Origin: DATFQE01 sp963739085
GTDB lineage: Bacteria; Actinomycetota; Thermoleophilia; Gaiellales; Gaiellaceae
Direction of reading: 5' to 3'
Assembly (NCBI GenBank): GCA_963739085.1
Contig: CAVTZA010000019.1
Location: 1 to 64,000 of the forward strand
Length of the DNA stretch: 64,000 nucleotides
A program made the position numbers and the translations under genes. Under the pieces are notes generated by a model that saw only the letters and a program-made list of their open reading frames with translations, did no database searches and was not told where the DNA came from. Each line of letters opens with the position of its first letter. The stretch's first letter is position 1. This document shows, piece by piece, positions 20,800 to 28,677 of the stretch.

Positions 20800-22121
20800 G
20801 GCGGCTCGTGCTGCTCGCACTCTGCCTCGCCGCGCTCACGGCGCCGGCCCCCTCGCACGCGCACCCGCTCGGCAACTTCACGGTCAACCGCTTCGCCGGC
20901 GTGGAGCTGGCGGGAGACCGCGTCTACGTCCACTACGTCCTCGACCTGGCGGAGATCCCGACCTACCAGGAGCGCGGCCGGGTGCTGCGCCCGGGCTTCG
21001 CTAGCACGGTGGCCGAGCGCCTCGACCTCCGCCTGGACGGGCGCCGCGCTCCTCTCGACCCGATCGCGACGCGCTCCGCCTTGCGTCCCGGCGCGGGTGG
21101 ACTGAAGACGCTGCGCTTCGAGGCCGTCTACCGCGCGCGCGGCTCGGGCTCCCGGCTGGAGCTGCGCGACGAGAACTACGCGGCCCGGCTCGGCTGGCGC
21201 GAGATCGTTGTCCGTGCCCGAGACGGCGCCGAAGTCGCCTCCTCGAGCGTGCCCGCAACGAGCGCGAGCAATGAGCTCCGCGCCTACCCCAGCCGCTCGC
21301 TGTCGGCGCCCCTGCACGTGACCGAGGCGACCGCCCGGTTCAGCCTGGGCGACTCGCCGGCACCGCCGCCGACCCTTGGCGCCGCTCCCGCGCCCGAGCG
21401 GCCCTCCGGCCGGTTCGAGTCGCTGATCGCCGAGCGCGACCTCGGCGTCGGCGCAATCCTGCTTTCGCTCCTGCTCGCCGCCTTCTGGGGCGCGGCCCAC
21501 GCGCTCACGCCTGGACACGGGAAGGCGATCGTCGCCGGCTACCTCGTGGGCTCACGCGGCAAGCCGCGCCATGCCGTGGCCCTCGGCCTGATCGTGACGG
21601 TCACGCACACGATCGGAGTCTTCGCGCTCGGCCTCGTGACGCTCGCGCTTTCCGCGTTCATCGTCCCCGAGCGCCTCTACCCCTGGCTGACGCTCGCGTC
21701 GGGGCTCCTCGTCGTCGCGGTCGGCGCCTCCGTGCTCCGCGGCCGTCTCAAGCATCGCCGCGCGCACGCTCATGGCCACCACCACCATCACCACCACGAT
21801 CACCACCACCACGAGCTGCGGGGACTGCTCGGCGTCGGCGTCGCCGCCGGCCTGCTTCCCTGCCCCTCGGCGCTGGTCGTCCTGCTGTCGGCGATCGCGC
21901 TGCACCGCATCGGCCTCGGGCTCGCGCTGATCCTCGCGTTCAGCGTCGGGCTCGCGGCCACGATCACGAGCATCGGCCTCGTCGCCGTGCTCGCCCGCCG
22001 GGCCTTCGGCCGACTCCGGCTCGACGGCCCCGTCATCCGCGCCCTCCCGGCCGTGAGCGCCGCACTGATTCTCGCGGTCGGGGTCGCAATTACACTCAAC
22101 TCACTCCCGGAGGTGCTGTAG
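20796..22121 (+). CDS. NicO-family nickel/cobalt transporter with N-terminal extracytoplasmic domain
   Basis: 441 residues from GTG 20796, overlapping the previous stop, with GAGGAGG upstream. A signal peptide (to SHAHPLG) is followed by a ~190-residue extracytoplasmic domain starting HPLGNFTVNRF and then a six-helix membrane part. The NicO hallmark HALTPGHGKAIV is present, with TVTHTIGVFALG and a His-rich cytoplasmic loop of about 18 residues (HHHHHHHDHHHH). Such loops bind Ni or Co and resemble the RcnA efflux pump. Transport direction cannot be read from the sequence. The gene precedes a second, shorter transporter by 2 nt. Confidence 0.82.
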   Translation: MRRLVLLALCLAALTAPAPSHAHPLGNFTVNRFAGVELAGDRVYVHYVLDLAEIPTYQERGRVLRPGFASTVAERLDLRLDGRRAPLDPIATRSALRPGAGGLKTLRFEAVYRARGSGSRLELRDENYAARLGWREIVVRARDGAEVASSSVPATSASNELRAYPSRSLSAPLHVTEATARFSLGDSPAPPPTLGAAPAPERPSGRFESLIAERDLGVGAILLSLLLAAFWGAAHALTPGHGKAIVAGYLVGSRGKPRHAVALGLIVTVTHTIGVFALGLVTLALSAFIVPERLYPWLTLASGLLVVAVGASVLRGRLKHRRAHAHGHHHHHHHDHHHHELRGLLGVGVAAGLLPCPSALVVLLSAIALHRIGLGLALILAFSVGLAATITSIGLVAVLARRAFGRLRLDGPVIRALPAVSAALILAVGVAITLNSLPEVL

Positions 22122-22123
22122 CC

Positions 22124-22844
22124 ATGTTCGGAATCGACGACTGGCTCGCTTCGTACTCCGACGGCGCGGGCCTCGCCGTCGTGGCGCTCGTGGCCGTCTT
22201 CCTCGGGCTTCGCCACGCCACCGACCCAGACCACCTCGCCGCCGTGAGCTCGCTGATCGCCTCGACCAAGGAGCGGGCTGCGCGGCGCGCCGGCCTGCTC
22301 GGCCTCGCCTGGGGCAGCGGTCATGCACTGACGCTGTTCGCGTTCGGCCTTCCGATCGTGCTCTTCGACGCCTACCTGCCCACCCGGGTGCAGCAGGGCG
22401 CCGAGATCACGATCGGCGCTCGTGATCGTCACGCTCTCGGTGCTGCTGCTCGTCCGCTGGCGGCGCGGCGTCTTCCACGCGCACGTGCACGAGCACGGCG
22501 ACGGCCCGCACCTGCATGTCCACTCGCACGAGCGGGGCGAGCGGCTGCGCACACGGTCCGCGCGCTCGGCCTTCGGGATCGGGCTCGTCCACGGGGTGGG
22601 CGGCAGCGCCGGCGTCGGCGTGCTGCTCGTGGCGACGATCTCGAACACGGTCTCCAGCGTGATCGCGCTCGCCCTGCTCGCCGCATTCACCGCGGTCTCG
22701 ATGGCGCTGCTGTCGACCGGCTTCGGCGCCGGTCTGGTGCGGCTGCCGATGTCCCGCCTGGCGCCCGTGCTGGGGCTGACGAGCCTCGCGTTCGGCATCT
22801 GGTACGCGCTCGGCGCGCTGAGCCTGGCGCCCTACGTGTTCTGA
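22124..22844 (+). CDS. NicO/NiCoT-type metal transporter, frameshifted near 22420
   Basis: About 240 residues. The N-terminal part keeps the nickel/cobalt transporter signature LGLRHATDPDHLAAVSSL, the H(X)4DH-type motif, and AWGSGHALTLF. After the frame change near 22420 the sequence continues as LVIVTLSVLLLVRWRRG, a His-rich loop (HAHVHEHGDGPHLHVHSHE) and GIGLVHGVGGSAGVGVLLVA. Six membrane segments are expected. It starts 2 nt after the larger transporter, so the pair with the TPR gene forms one operon. Two NicO-like genes in tandem, one with a large outer domain and one minimal, may act together. Confidence 0.78.
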
Positions 22845-22915
22845 ACCGATTAGGCACTCCAGTCGAACCACGGATGCCGACCCGGTTACATTGGCGGGCG
22901 GCACAAGCCCAGCTC

Positions 22916-23623
22916 ATGCCGACAACGAACGACATCCACGACCTCGTCGCCGCCTACGCCCTCGACGCGCTCGATCCGGACGAACGCGCCGAGTTCGAAC
23001 ACCACCTGGCCGACTGCGACCGCTGCTCGCGTGAGCTGCAGGAGCTGCAGGGCACCGCGGCCGCGCTCGCGTGGGGCGTGGAGGGACCCGACCCTCCCGA
23101 CCGCCTGCGCGACCGCATCCTCGAGCAGGCCCGCGGGGAGGCCCAGGTCGTGCCGTTCCGACGCCGGCGAGGCTGGGTCACTCCTGCCCTCGGGATCGCC
23201 GCCGCGGCGGCCGCCTGCCTCGCGATCGGGCTCGGGCTGTGGGCAGCCTCGCTCTCCAGCGACCTCGATCGCGAGCGCGACCTGAGCGCCGCTCAGGCGG
23301 AGGCGCTCCAGGTCGTCGGCGACCCGGCGGCCAAGGTGACCCCGTTGAAGGGGGCCGAGGGGACGCTGGTCGTCGGCAGCAGCGGGCGCGCCGCGCTCGT
23401 CGTGTGCGGGCTCGAGCCCGCCCCGAGCGGCCAGACCTACGAGGCGTGGCTCATCCGCGGAACGCCGGTTCCGGCCGGCCTCTTCGAGGCGAGCGACACG
23501 TGCACGGCGGTCCCGCTCGACCGCACCGCGGCGTCCGGAGCGACCGTCGCCGTCACCCGCGAGCCCGAGGACGGCTCCGACCAGCCGACCTCCGAACCGA
23601 TCTTCAGCGCACAGGTGACATGA
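22916..23623 (+). CDS. Anti-sigma factor (zinc-finger N-terminus, membrane-anchored RskA-like)
   Basis: 235 residues from ATG 22916 (MPTTNDIHDLVAAYALDAL). An in-frame ATG at 22874 is possible. The N-terminal domain shows the ZAS-like H..C..C pattern in EFEHHLADCDRCSRELQELQ. A transmembrane helix follows (GIAAAAAACLAIGLGLWAA, residues ~92-110) and the outer C-terminal domain carries the RskA-type segment LEPAPSGQTYEAWLI. It should hold the adjacent ECF sigma factor at the membrane. The gene overlaps the sigma gene by ATGA. The anti-sigma gene lies upstream of the sigma gene, the reverse of the usual order. Confidence 0.85.
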   Translation: MPTTNDIHDLVAAYALDALDPDERAEFEHHLADCDRCSRELQELQGTAAALAWGVEGPDPPDRLRDRILEQARGEAQVVPFRRRRGWVTPALGIAAAAAACLAIGLGLWAASLSSDLDRERDLSAAQAEALQVVGDPAAKVTPLKGAEGTLVVGSSGRAALVVCGLEPAPSGQTYEAWLIRGTPVPAGLFEASDTCTAVPLDRTAASGATVAVTREPEDGSDQPTSEPIFSAQVT

Positions 23624-24225
23624 GCGGGGCCGTGTTAGCTTTGCGCGCCGTCGCACAGGACGAGCGCGCGATGAGGGGAGAGGCCGTCGACAGCAGCGAA
23701 GAGGCACTGCTCGCCCGGGTGGCCCGAGGCGACGAGGCCGCGCTCGGCGAGGTGTACGACCGCTTCGGCCGCGTCGCCTACGGCCTGGCGCTCCGGATCA
23801 TCAGGGACGAGCGGCTCGCCGAGGACGCCGTGCAGGAGGCCTTTCTCGCCGTCTGGCGCCAGGCGGCCTCGTTCGACGCCGCCCGTGCGAGCGCACGCAC
23901 CTGGGTGCTCACGCTCGTGCACCGTCGCGCGGTCGATCTCGTCCGCCGCGAGGAGCGCCGCCGCACGGACCTGCTGGAGCCGGAGACCGAACCGTCGGAA
24001 GGCTCCGCGGCCGACGACGCCGAGCTTCGCAGCCGACGCGTGCAGGTCCAGGGGGCGCTGGCGCAGCTTCCCGAGGACCTGCGGCGCCCGATCGAGCTCG
24101 CCTACTACGGCGGCCTCAGCCAGAGCGAGCTCGCCGAGCAGCTCGACCTGCCGCTCGGCACGGTCAAGAGCCGGATGTTCACCGGCCTCAAACGCCTGGG
24201 CGAGCTCCTCGGAAGCGAGCCCTAG
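23620..24225 (+). CDS. ECF-type RNA polymerase sigma factor (SigK/RpoE-like)
   Basis: 201 residues from ATG 23620 in an ATGA overlap with the anti-sigma gene. An internal ATG at 23671 is an alternative. Region 2 shows VYDRFGRVAYGLALRIIRDERLAEDAVQEAFLAVW, including the DAVQEAFL core of region 2.2. Region 4 shows LPEDLRRPIELAYYGGLSQSELAEQL and LPLGTVKSRMFTGLKRL, the helix-turn-helix that reads the -35 element. The two regions are joined by an acidic linker. It is expected to direct an envelope or oxidative-stress regulon with its membrane anti-sigma partner, but no target promoter can be identified here. Confidence 0.9.
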   Translation: MSGAVLALRAVAQDERAMRGEAVDSSEEALLARVARGDEAALGEVYDRFGRVAYGLALRIIRDERLAEDAVQEAFLAVWRQAASFDAARASARTWVLTLVHRRAVDLVRREERRRTDLLEPETEPSEGSAADDAELRSRRVQVQGALAQLPEDLRRPIELAYYGGLSQSELAEQLDLPLGTVKSRMFTGLKRLGELLGSEP

Positions 24226-24234
24226 AACGACCCG

Positions 24235-24567
24235 TTGAGCTTCGAAGCGCACGTCAAGGGCGCGCTCGACTCGCTTCCCGAAAACATCGCGGCGGCGCTG
24301 GAGAACGTCGCGGTCGTGATCGAGGACGAGAACCCTGAGGACCCCGACCTCTTCGGCCTCTACTCGGGCACTCCCCTCCCGGAGCGCACCTCCCAGTCGG
24401 TCGGCGGGCTGCCCGACAAGATCTCGATCTACCGCTTCCCGCTAGAGGACGAGTTCGGGGACGACCCTGAGCTCCTCGAGCGCGAGATCCGCATCACCGT
24501 CCTGCACGAGCTCGGGCACTACTTCGGGATCGAGGAGGACCGGATCGCCGAGCTGGGCTACGAGTGA
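24235..24567 (+). CDS. Zincin-like metallopeptidase family protein (PF06262/DUF1025 type)
   Basis: 110 residues from TTG 24235, nine bases after the sigma factor stop. It has the family pattern: an N-terminal acidic helix (FEAHVKGALDSLPENIAAAL), a middle IYRFPLEDEF segment and the zinc motif HELGHYFGIEEDRI with HELGH at residues 91-95. Family members are minimal one-domain zincins of about 110-130 residues, and the substrate is unknown. Cytoplasmic by sequence. It overlaps the next small membrane peptide gene by GTGA. Confidence 0.85.
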   Translation: MSFEAHVKGALDSLPENIAAALENVAVVIEDENPEDPDLFGLYSGTPLPERTSQSVGGLPDKISIYRFPLEDEFGDDPELLEREIRITVLHELGHYFGIEEDRIAELGYE

Positions 24568-24656
24568 TCACCTTCCTCGAGGTGCTGGCGCTCGCAGCCG
24601 CGGTCGTGGGCGCCGCCGTGATCGTCCTCTTCTTCTTCGGGCGCTGGGAGGAATGA
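24564..24656 (+). CDS. Small single-pass membrane peptide (30 aa)
   Basis: A GTG at 24564 overlapping the zincin stop (GTGA) opens a 30-residue frame: VITFLEVLALAAAVVGAAVI, then a hydrophobic stretch, then GRWEE and TGA 24654-24656. It is one transmembrane helix with a charged C-terminal tail. The translational overlap with a conserved gene and the membrane-helix composition support a real product. No family is recognised. Confidence 0.45.
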   Translation: MITFLEVLALAAAVVGAAVIVLFFFGRWEE

Positions 24657-24684
24657 TCGACCCCGAAGATTCGTTTGACTAGAC

Positions 24685-24927
24685 ATGCGAACAATCGATC
24701 AGATCCGTGCGGAGATCGAGCGCGCCAGCGAGCGCCGCGCCGACCTCTACCGCGCCCTCTCGAAGGGCCATGATCCTGCGCTCGCCGCCGAGCTGAAGGA
24801 CATCGGGACGCGCATCGACGAGCTCTGGGATGAGCAGCGTGCCGTCCGTGCCGAGCTGCGGTTCGGCCCGCGCGAGAACATCCGCAAGCGGGCAAGGGCC
24901 GAAGAGCGGCTGGAGCGCGCCGCGTAG
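24685..24927 (+). CDS. Small coiled-coil hypothetical protein
   Basis: 80 residues from ATG 24685 (MRTIDQIRAEIERASERRAD). The sequence is almost wholly helical and charged, with heptad-like spacing of Ile, Leu and Ala and a basic C-terminus. No known motif is seen. It stands alone between the sigma/zincin cluster and the acyl-CoA ligase gene. A small cytoplasmic scaffold or nucleic-acid-associated protein is possible, but no function is assigned. Confidence 0.55.
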   Translation: MRTIDQIRAEIERASERRADLYRALSKGHDPALAAELKDIGTRIDELWDEQRAVRAELRFGPRENIRKRARAEERLERAA

Positions 24928-24978
24928 GCCCACGCTCCGCGATGGTCGTCCGGCCGGCCGGGCTATCGTTGCCGCGCA

Positions 24979-26399
24979 ATGGCAGGGTCGTCCCTGCTCT
25001 GGGAGGCGATGCGCGCCCGCACCGGCCGTCTCGGCGACCGGGTCGCCGTGCGGACGTCGGCCGGAGCCCTCACCTTCGAGGAGCTCTGGGCCGAGGCCGA
25101 GCGCACGGCCGCGTCCCTCCGCGCTGAGGGCATCGGCCCGGACGACACCGTCGGGCTCCTCCTCCCCAACTCGCCTCGCTTCCTGATCGCGCTGCTCGCG
25201 CTGTGCCGGCTGGACGCGACCGTCGCGCTGCTCTCACCCCAGTACGGACCGGGCGAGCTCGCGGCGATCGCGAACGGCGTTCCGCTGACGACCATCGTGG
25301 CCGAGCTGCCCGAGGCTACCCGTCGAGGTCGCGCGCACGGCCACGGTCGACGGCTTCGCCGTGCACGTCCTCGCGCACGCGGGCGGCACCGCCGAGGCTC
25401 AAGGCGATGCGCTGCTGAAGTTCAGCTCGGGCTCGACCGCCGAGCCGAAGGGCATCGCGCTCACGGCGGACAACGTGATCGCGGAGGCCGAGACCATCGC
25501 CACGACGCTCGGCCTCGGCCCGGGCCAGACCGTCCTGGCCGGGGTGCCGCTCTTCCACAGCTACGGCTTCGATCTCGGCGTGCTCACGACGCTCCTGGCC
25601 GGTACGACGCTGCAGCTCGAGGACGCGTTCGTGCCGCGCCGGACGCTGGCCGCCCTCGGCGATGCGGGCATCGAAGCGTTCCTCGGCGTGCCGGCTCAGT
25701 ACCGGGCGTTTCTCGACGCCCACCTCTCCTCCATGCCCGACCTCACCGGTGTCCACTGGCTCCTCTCCTGCACCGCGCCACTCGGGCCGGAGACGATCAC
25801 GGCGTTCCACGAGCGCTTCGGTACGGCCATCTGCCAGCACTACGGGAGCTCGGAGACCGGCGCCGTCACGACCCACGTCCCGAGCCGAGGTGCTGGATCG
25901 CCCGGACTCGGTGGGCCGGGCGATGACGGGAGTGCAGATCACGCTGGAGGACGGCGAGGTCGTCGTCGCGAGCCGGGCGGTCGCTCGACGCTACGTCCTC
26001 GGCGCCCCGCCCGCGCCCTCGCCGCTGGGCGACGGCGTCTTCCGGACGGGCGATCTCGGACGGATCGACGACACCGGATTCCTCACGCTGCAGGGCCGCA
26101 AGGACGCCGTGATCAACGTCGGCGGCCTGAAGGTGTCGCCCGCGGAGGTGACCGCGACGCTGCAGCGGCACCCTGCCGTGCGCGAGGCTGCCGTGCTCGG
26201 GGTCCCGGACGGCCGTGGCGAGCAAGTCGTGTACGCCGCGGTCGAGCTCTCCGGAACGACCGACGAGACCGAGCTGCTGTCGTTCTGCCGCTCGACCCTC
26301 GCGGAGTACAAGGTCCCGAGGCGCATCGAGATCCGTACAGCCTTGCCGCGCACGTCGACGGGGAAGGTGCGCCTGCGACTCGAGGACATCGACGCGTGA
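24979..26399 (+). CDS. AMP-dependent acyl-CoA synthetase/ligase, two frame changes
   Basis: About 473 residues, compact for the ANL superfamily. Starts MAGSSLLWEAMRARTGRLGD at 24979. The adenylation core is present: P-loop-like LLKFSSGSTAEPKGIALT, VPLFHSYGFDLG, CQHYGSSETGAV, and the C-terminal hinge FRTGDLGRIDDTGFLTLQGR followed by VINVGGLKVSPAEVTATL and the catalytic Lys in PRTSTGKVRL. Frame changes lie near 25312 and 25895, with homology continuing across both. It activates a carboxylic acid as acyl-AMP. The next gene, overlapping by GTGA, encodes a carrier-protein/GNAT fusion, so the acyl group is probably loaded onto that carrier rather than only onto CoA (inference). Confidence 0.82.
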
Positions 26400-27358
26400 A
26401 CGCGCATTCGGTCGAGCAGGAGCTCGCGCGAATCGTCCGCGACGAGCTCTTGCTCGGCAGCGACAGGGAGCTCCCGCTCGACGTCCCGCTGGGCGAGCTC
26501 GGAGTCGGCCTCGATTCACTGGCGCTCGTCAACCTGCTCACGAAGATCGAGGCCGTGTTCGGCGTCGAGCTGCCGGACGACGTCTGGACCCGGCGCGGGC
26601 CGCTGTCGCTCGCCGGCCTGGCAGAGCTCGTCGCCGCGACCCCGCACGGGGGCACCCCGGCGCCGGCTGACAGCCAACCGGAGGAGATCCTGCAAGGGCG
26701 CATGGAACGTGCCGAGTACGCGCTCCGGCGCTACGGGGCGCTTGGCCGCGCCGCCTGGGCCGGACTTCGCGTGGCCGCGCCCGCGAAGCGGTTTCTCTTC
26801 ACCCGAGATCGCAACGTCATCCTCGAGCGGAGCCTCGACGCCGATCCCGTGCCCGCCCGTGCCCCGGAGCCTGTCGTCCTGCGAACGTTCGAGCCGGGCG
26901 ACGAGAACCGCCTCACCGGCCTCTGGGCCCCGTTCAACGAGGCGAGCGGACGGCACGGGCTCCGGGAGTGGCTGCAGAGGGGAGCAACCGCGCTCGTCGC
27001 GGTCGAAGACGAGGCGGTGGTCGCGGTCGACGTGGTCTCGGACGACGGCGACGAGGACGTGCGCCTGTCAAGGCCGCACGCGTGCTACGGCGTCTACCTC
27101 GCAGAGGCGCCGGCCGTGCGCGGACGCGGAATCGGCCTCGCGCTCGTCAACTACTCGTTCGAACACGCGCGCAAACGGGGCTTCCGGACGCAGCTGACGT
27201 ATGTCCGCGAGGACAACACGCCCATGCTCGCGGCGACGACGCAGCTCCTCGGCTTCGAGGTGATCGGCAGCGGCCTGCGGACGCACGTCGCCGGCGTCAC
27301 GCGCTGGTCGTGGCAAGTCGACGGCCGGCGCGGGCGCGGTCCCGCGCTGGTGCTCTGA
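26396..27358 (+). CDS. Acyl carrier protein-GNAT acyltransferase fusion
   Basis: 320 residues from GTG 26396. Residues ~1-90 form an acyl carrier domain with the phosphopantetheine site LGVGLDSLALVNLLTKIEAV (Ser of GLDSL). A linker of ~70 residues follows, then a GNAT domain (~165-305) with the acyl-CoA binding signature APAVRGRGIGLALVNYSFEHA (R-G-R-G-I-G-L) and a closing YVREDNTPMLAATTQLLGFE. The overlap with the ligase gene suggests a two-gene acyl-transfer pathway: activation, loading on the fused ACP, then N- or O-acylation by the GNAT domain. The acceptor is unknown. No frame change. Confidence 0.8.
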   Translation: MNAHSVEQELARIVRDELLLGSDRELPLDVPLGELGVGLDSLALVNLLTKIEAVFGVELPDDVWTRRGPLSLAGLAELVAATPHGGTPAPADSQPEEILQGRMERAEYALRRYGALGRAAWAGLRVAAPAKRFLFTRDRNVILERSLDADPVPARAPEPVVLRTFEPGDENRLTGLWAPFNEASGRHGLREWLQRGATALVAVEDEAVVAVDVVSDDGDEDVRLSRPHACYGVYLAEAPAVRGRGIGLALVNYSFEHARKRGFRTQLTYVREDNTPMLAATTQLLGFEVIGSGLRTHVAGVTRWSWQVDGRRGRGPALVL

Positions 27359-27363
27359 GGCGC

Positions 27364-27996
27364 TCAGCGGCCCGTCGTCGAGAAGTGCTGATAGTCGCGC
27401 GAGCCGGTCCAGCGGCCGCCCCACTTCCAGCCGGCCGCCTCGAAGGCCCGCACGAGCACACCGCCTGAAAAGGCCATCCCCGGCCGGAGCTTCGAGCGGT
27501 CGAGGTACCTCGCGCCGGCGGGTGGGCTCACGCGAGTGCCCTGCAGGTACGGGTTCTCCACGGGATTGACGTCGATCGCCTCGCCGTACGCGTGCTGCGA
27601 CCAGCCTCGTGTTCCGGGGACGAAGCGGCAGTTGAACGCAGAGGTGTTGTCGGCTGCCATCGAGGCGTCGTCGCTGCCGCGGTAGGCGTCGACCTTGCGC
27701 ATGCGCCGGATCGGAAAGCGCGCTGCGTACAGCCGGCGGAAGACGCGCACCACGTGCCCGGCGACTCGGTCCCGGACGACGAGCGCGCCGACGTGCGGCT
27801 TGCGGTCGAAGCCCCAGTAGCTGAGGCGGACGAGGCGGAGCTGTGAGGGCCCGACCGGGCAGCCGGGACGCCAGGAGTGCGGGAGGTCGCGGCGCGCCAC
27901 GGAATGGACGGTTCCGACGAACCCGGGTGACGGAGCCGCCCCGGCGGGGGCCGCGAGCACCGTCAGGAGCGCGAAGAGGATCAGAGCTCGCGTCAT
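27364..27996 (-). CDS. M15 family D,D-peptidase (VanY/endolysin-like), secreted
   Basis: 210 residues from ATG 27996 with a signal peptide (MTRALILFALLTVLAAPAGAA). The M15 zinc peptidase pattern is present: SAFNCRFVPG, then GWSQHAYGEAIDVNP (His and Asp ligands) and, near the C-terminus, WGGRWTGSRDYQHFS (final His ligand). The family cleaves D-Ala-D-Ala or L-Ala-D-Glu bonds in peptidoglycan. The enzyme should act outside the membrane on the cell wall. Its start codon lies only 18 nt from the start of the divergent L,D-transpeptidase gene, so the two cell-wall genes share one very short promoter region. Confidence 0.85.
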   Translation of the reverse strand: MTRALILFALLTVLAAPAGAAPSPGFVGTVHSVARRDLPHSWRPGCPVGPSQLRLVRLSYWGFDRKPHVGALVVRDRVAGHVVRVFRRLYAARFPIRRMRKVDAYRGSDDASMAADNTSAFNCRFVPGTRGWSQHAYGEAIDVNPVENPYLQGTRVSPPAGARYLDRSKLRPGMAFSGGVLVRAFEAAGWKWGGRWTGSRDYQHFSTTGR

Positions 27997-28014
27997 CGCC
28001 CGTAATCTGCCACG

Positions 28015-28677
28015 GTGCTCGCGCTCGCCGTGACCGCACTCGGGCTCCTGCTGGCATTTCCGTCGGCCGCCGACGGCCCGACAGCGTGCAGGCCGGCGAC
28101 CGGAACCGGGTCGCAGCTGATCACCGTCGAGGCCTCGAGCCGCTCGAGCACGCACGCGTCGCTTCGGCTCTGGCGACGGCAGGGGAGCTGCTGGGTGGCG
28201 GTCGCCGGCCCCTGGACGGCGCGGGTCGGGCGCAGCGGCCTCTCCGGCAATCGCCGGGAGGGCGACGGCACGACGCCGATCGGCACCTTCCCGATCGGGC
28301 GGGTCATGTACGGCGTCGCGCCGAACCCGGGCGTGCGCTTCCGCTACCGCCGGATCGTCTGCGGCGATTACTGGGTCGAGGATCCGCAGTCGCCCTACTA
28401 CAACACCTTCCGCCACGTGAGCTGCGGCTCCCCGCCGCCGTTCCGCGTCAAGGGCGAGCGCCTCTGGGAGGCGACCACCGCATACCGCCACCTCGCGGTG
28501 GTCGAGTTCAACATGCGGCCGGTCGTCCCCGGTCGCGGGTCGGGGATCTTCCTGCACGCGACCACGGGGCGGTCGACGAACGGCTGCATCAGCCTCCCCG
28601 TCGCGCAGCTCAGGCAGGCGCTTCGCTGGCTGAATCCCGCAGCGAAGCCGCGGATCGAGATCACCGCCCGCCGCTAG
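28015..28677 (+). CDS. L,D-transpeptidase (YkuD family), secreted
   Basis: 220 residues from GTG 28015 with a signal peptide (MLALAVTALGLLLAFPSAADG). The YkuD catalytic motif is complete in FLHATTGRSTNGCISLP, with His, Gly and the nucleophilic Cys. The substrate-binding strand GDGTTPIGTFPIG is also present. It should form 3-3 (meso-DAP to meso-DAP) peptidoglycan crosslinks, or anchor a protein, outside the membrane. Additional cysteines (CRPATG, CGDYW, SCGSPP) suggest disulfides. It diverges from the M15 peptidase gene, and its 3' end overlaps the convergent kinase-like gene by 17 nt. Confidence 0.86.
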   Translation: MLALAVTALGLLLAFPSAADGPTACRPATGTGSQLITVEASSRSSTHASLRLWRRQGSCWVAVAGPWTARVGRSGLSGNRREGDGTTPIGTFPIGRVMYGVAPNPGVRFRYRRIVCGDYWVEDPQSPYYNTFRHVSCGSPPPFRVKGERLWEATTAYRHLAVVEFNMRPVVPGRGSGIFLHATTGRSTNGCISLPVAQLRQALRWLNPAAKPRIEITARR

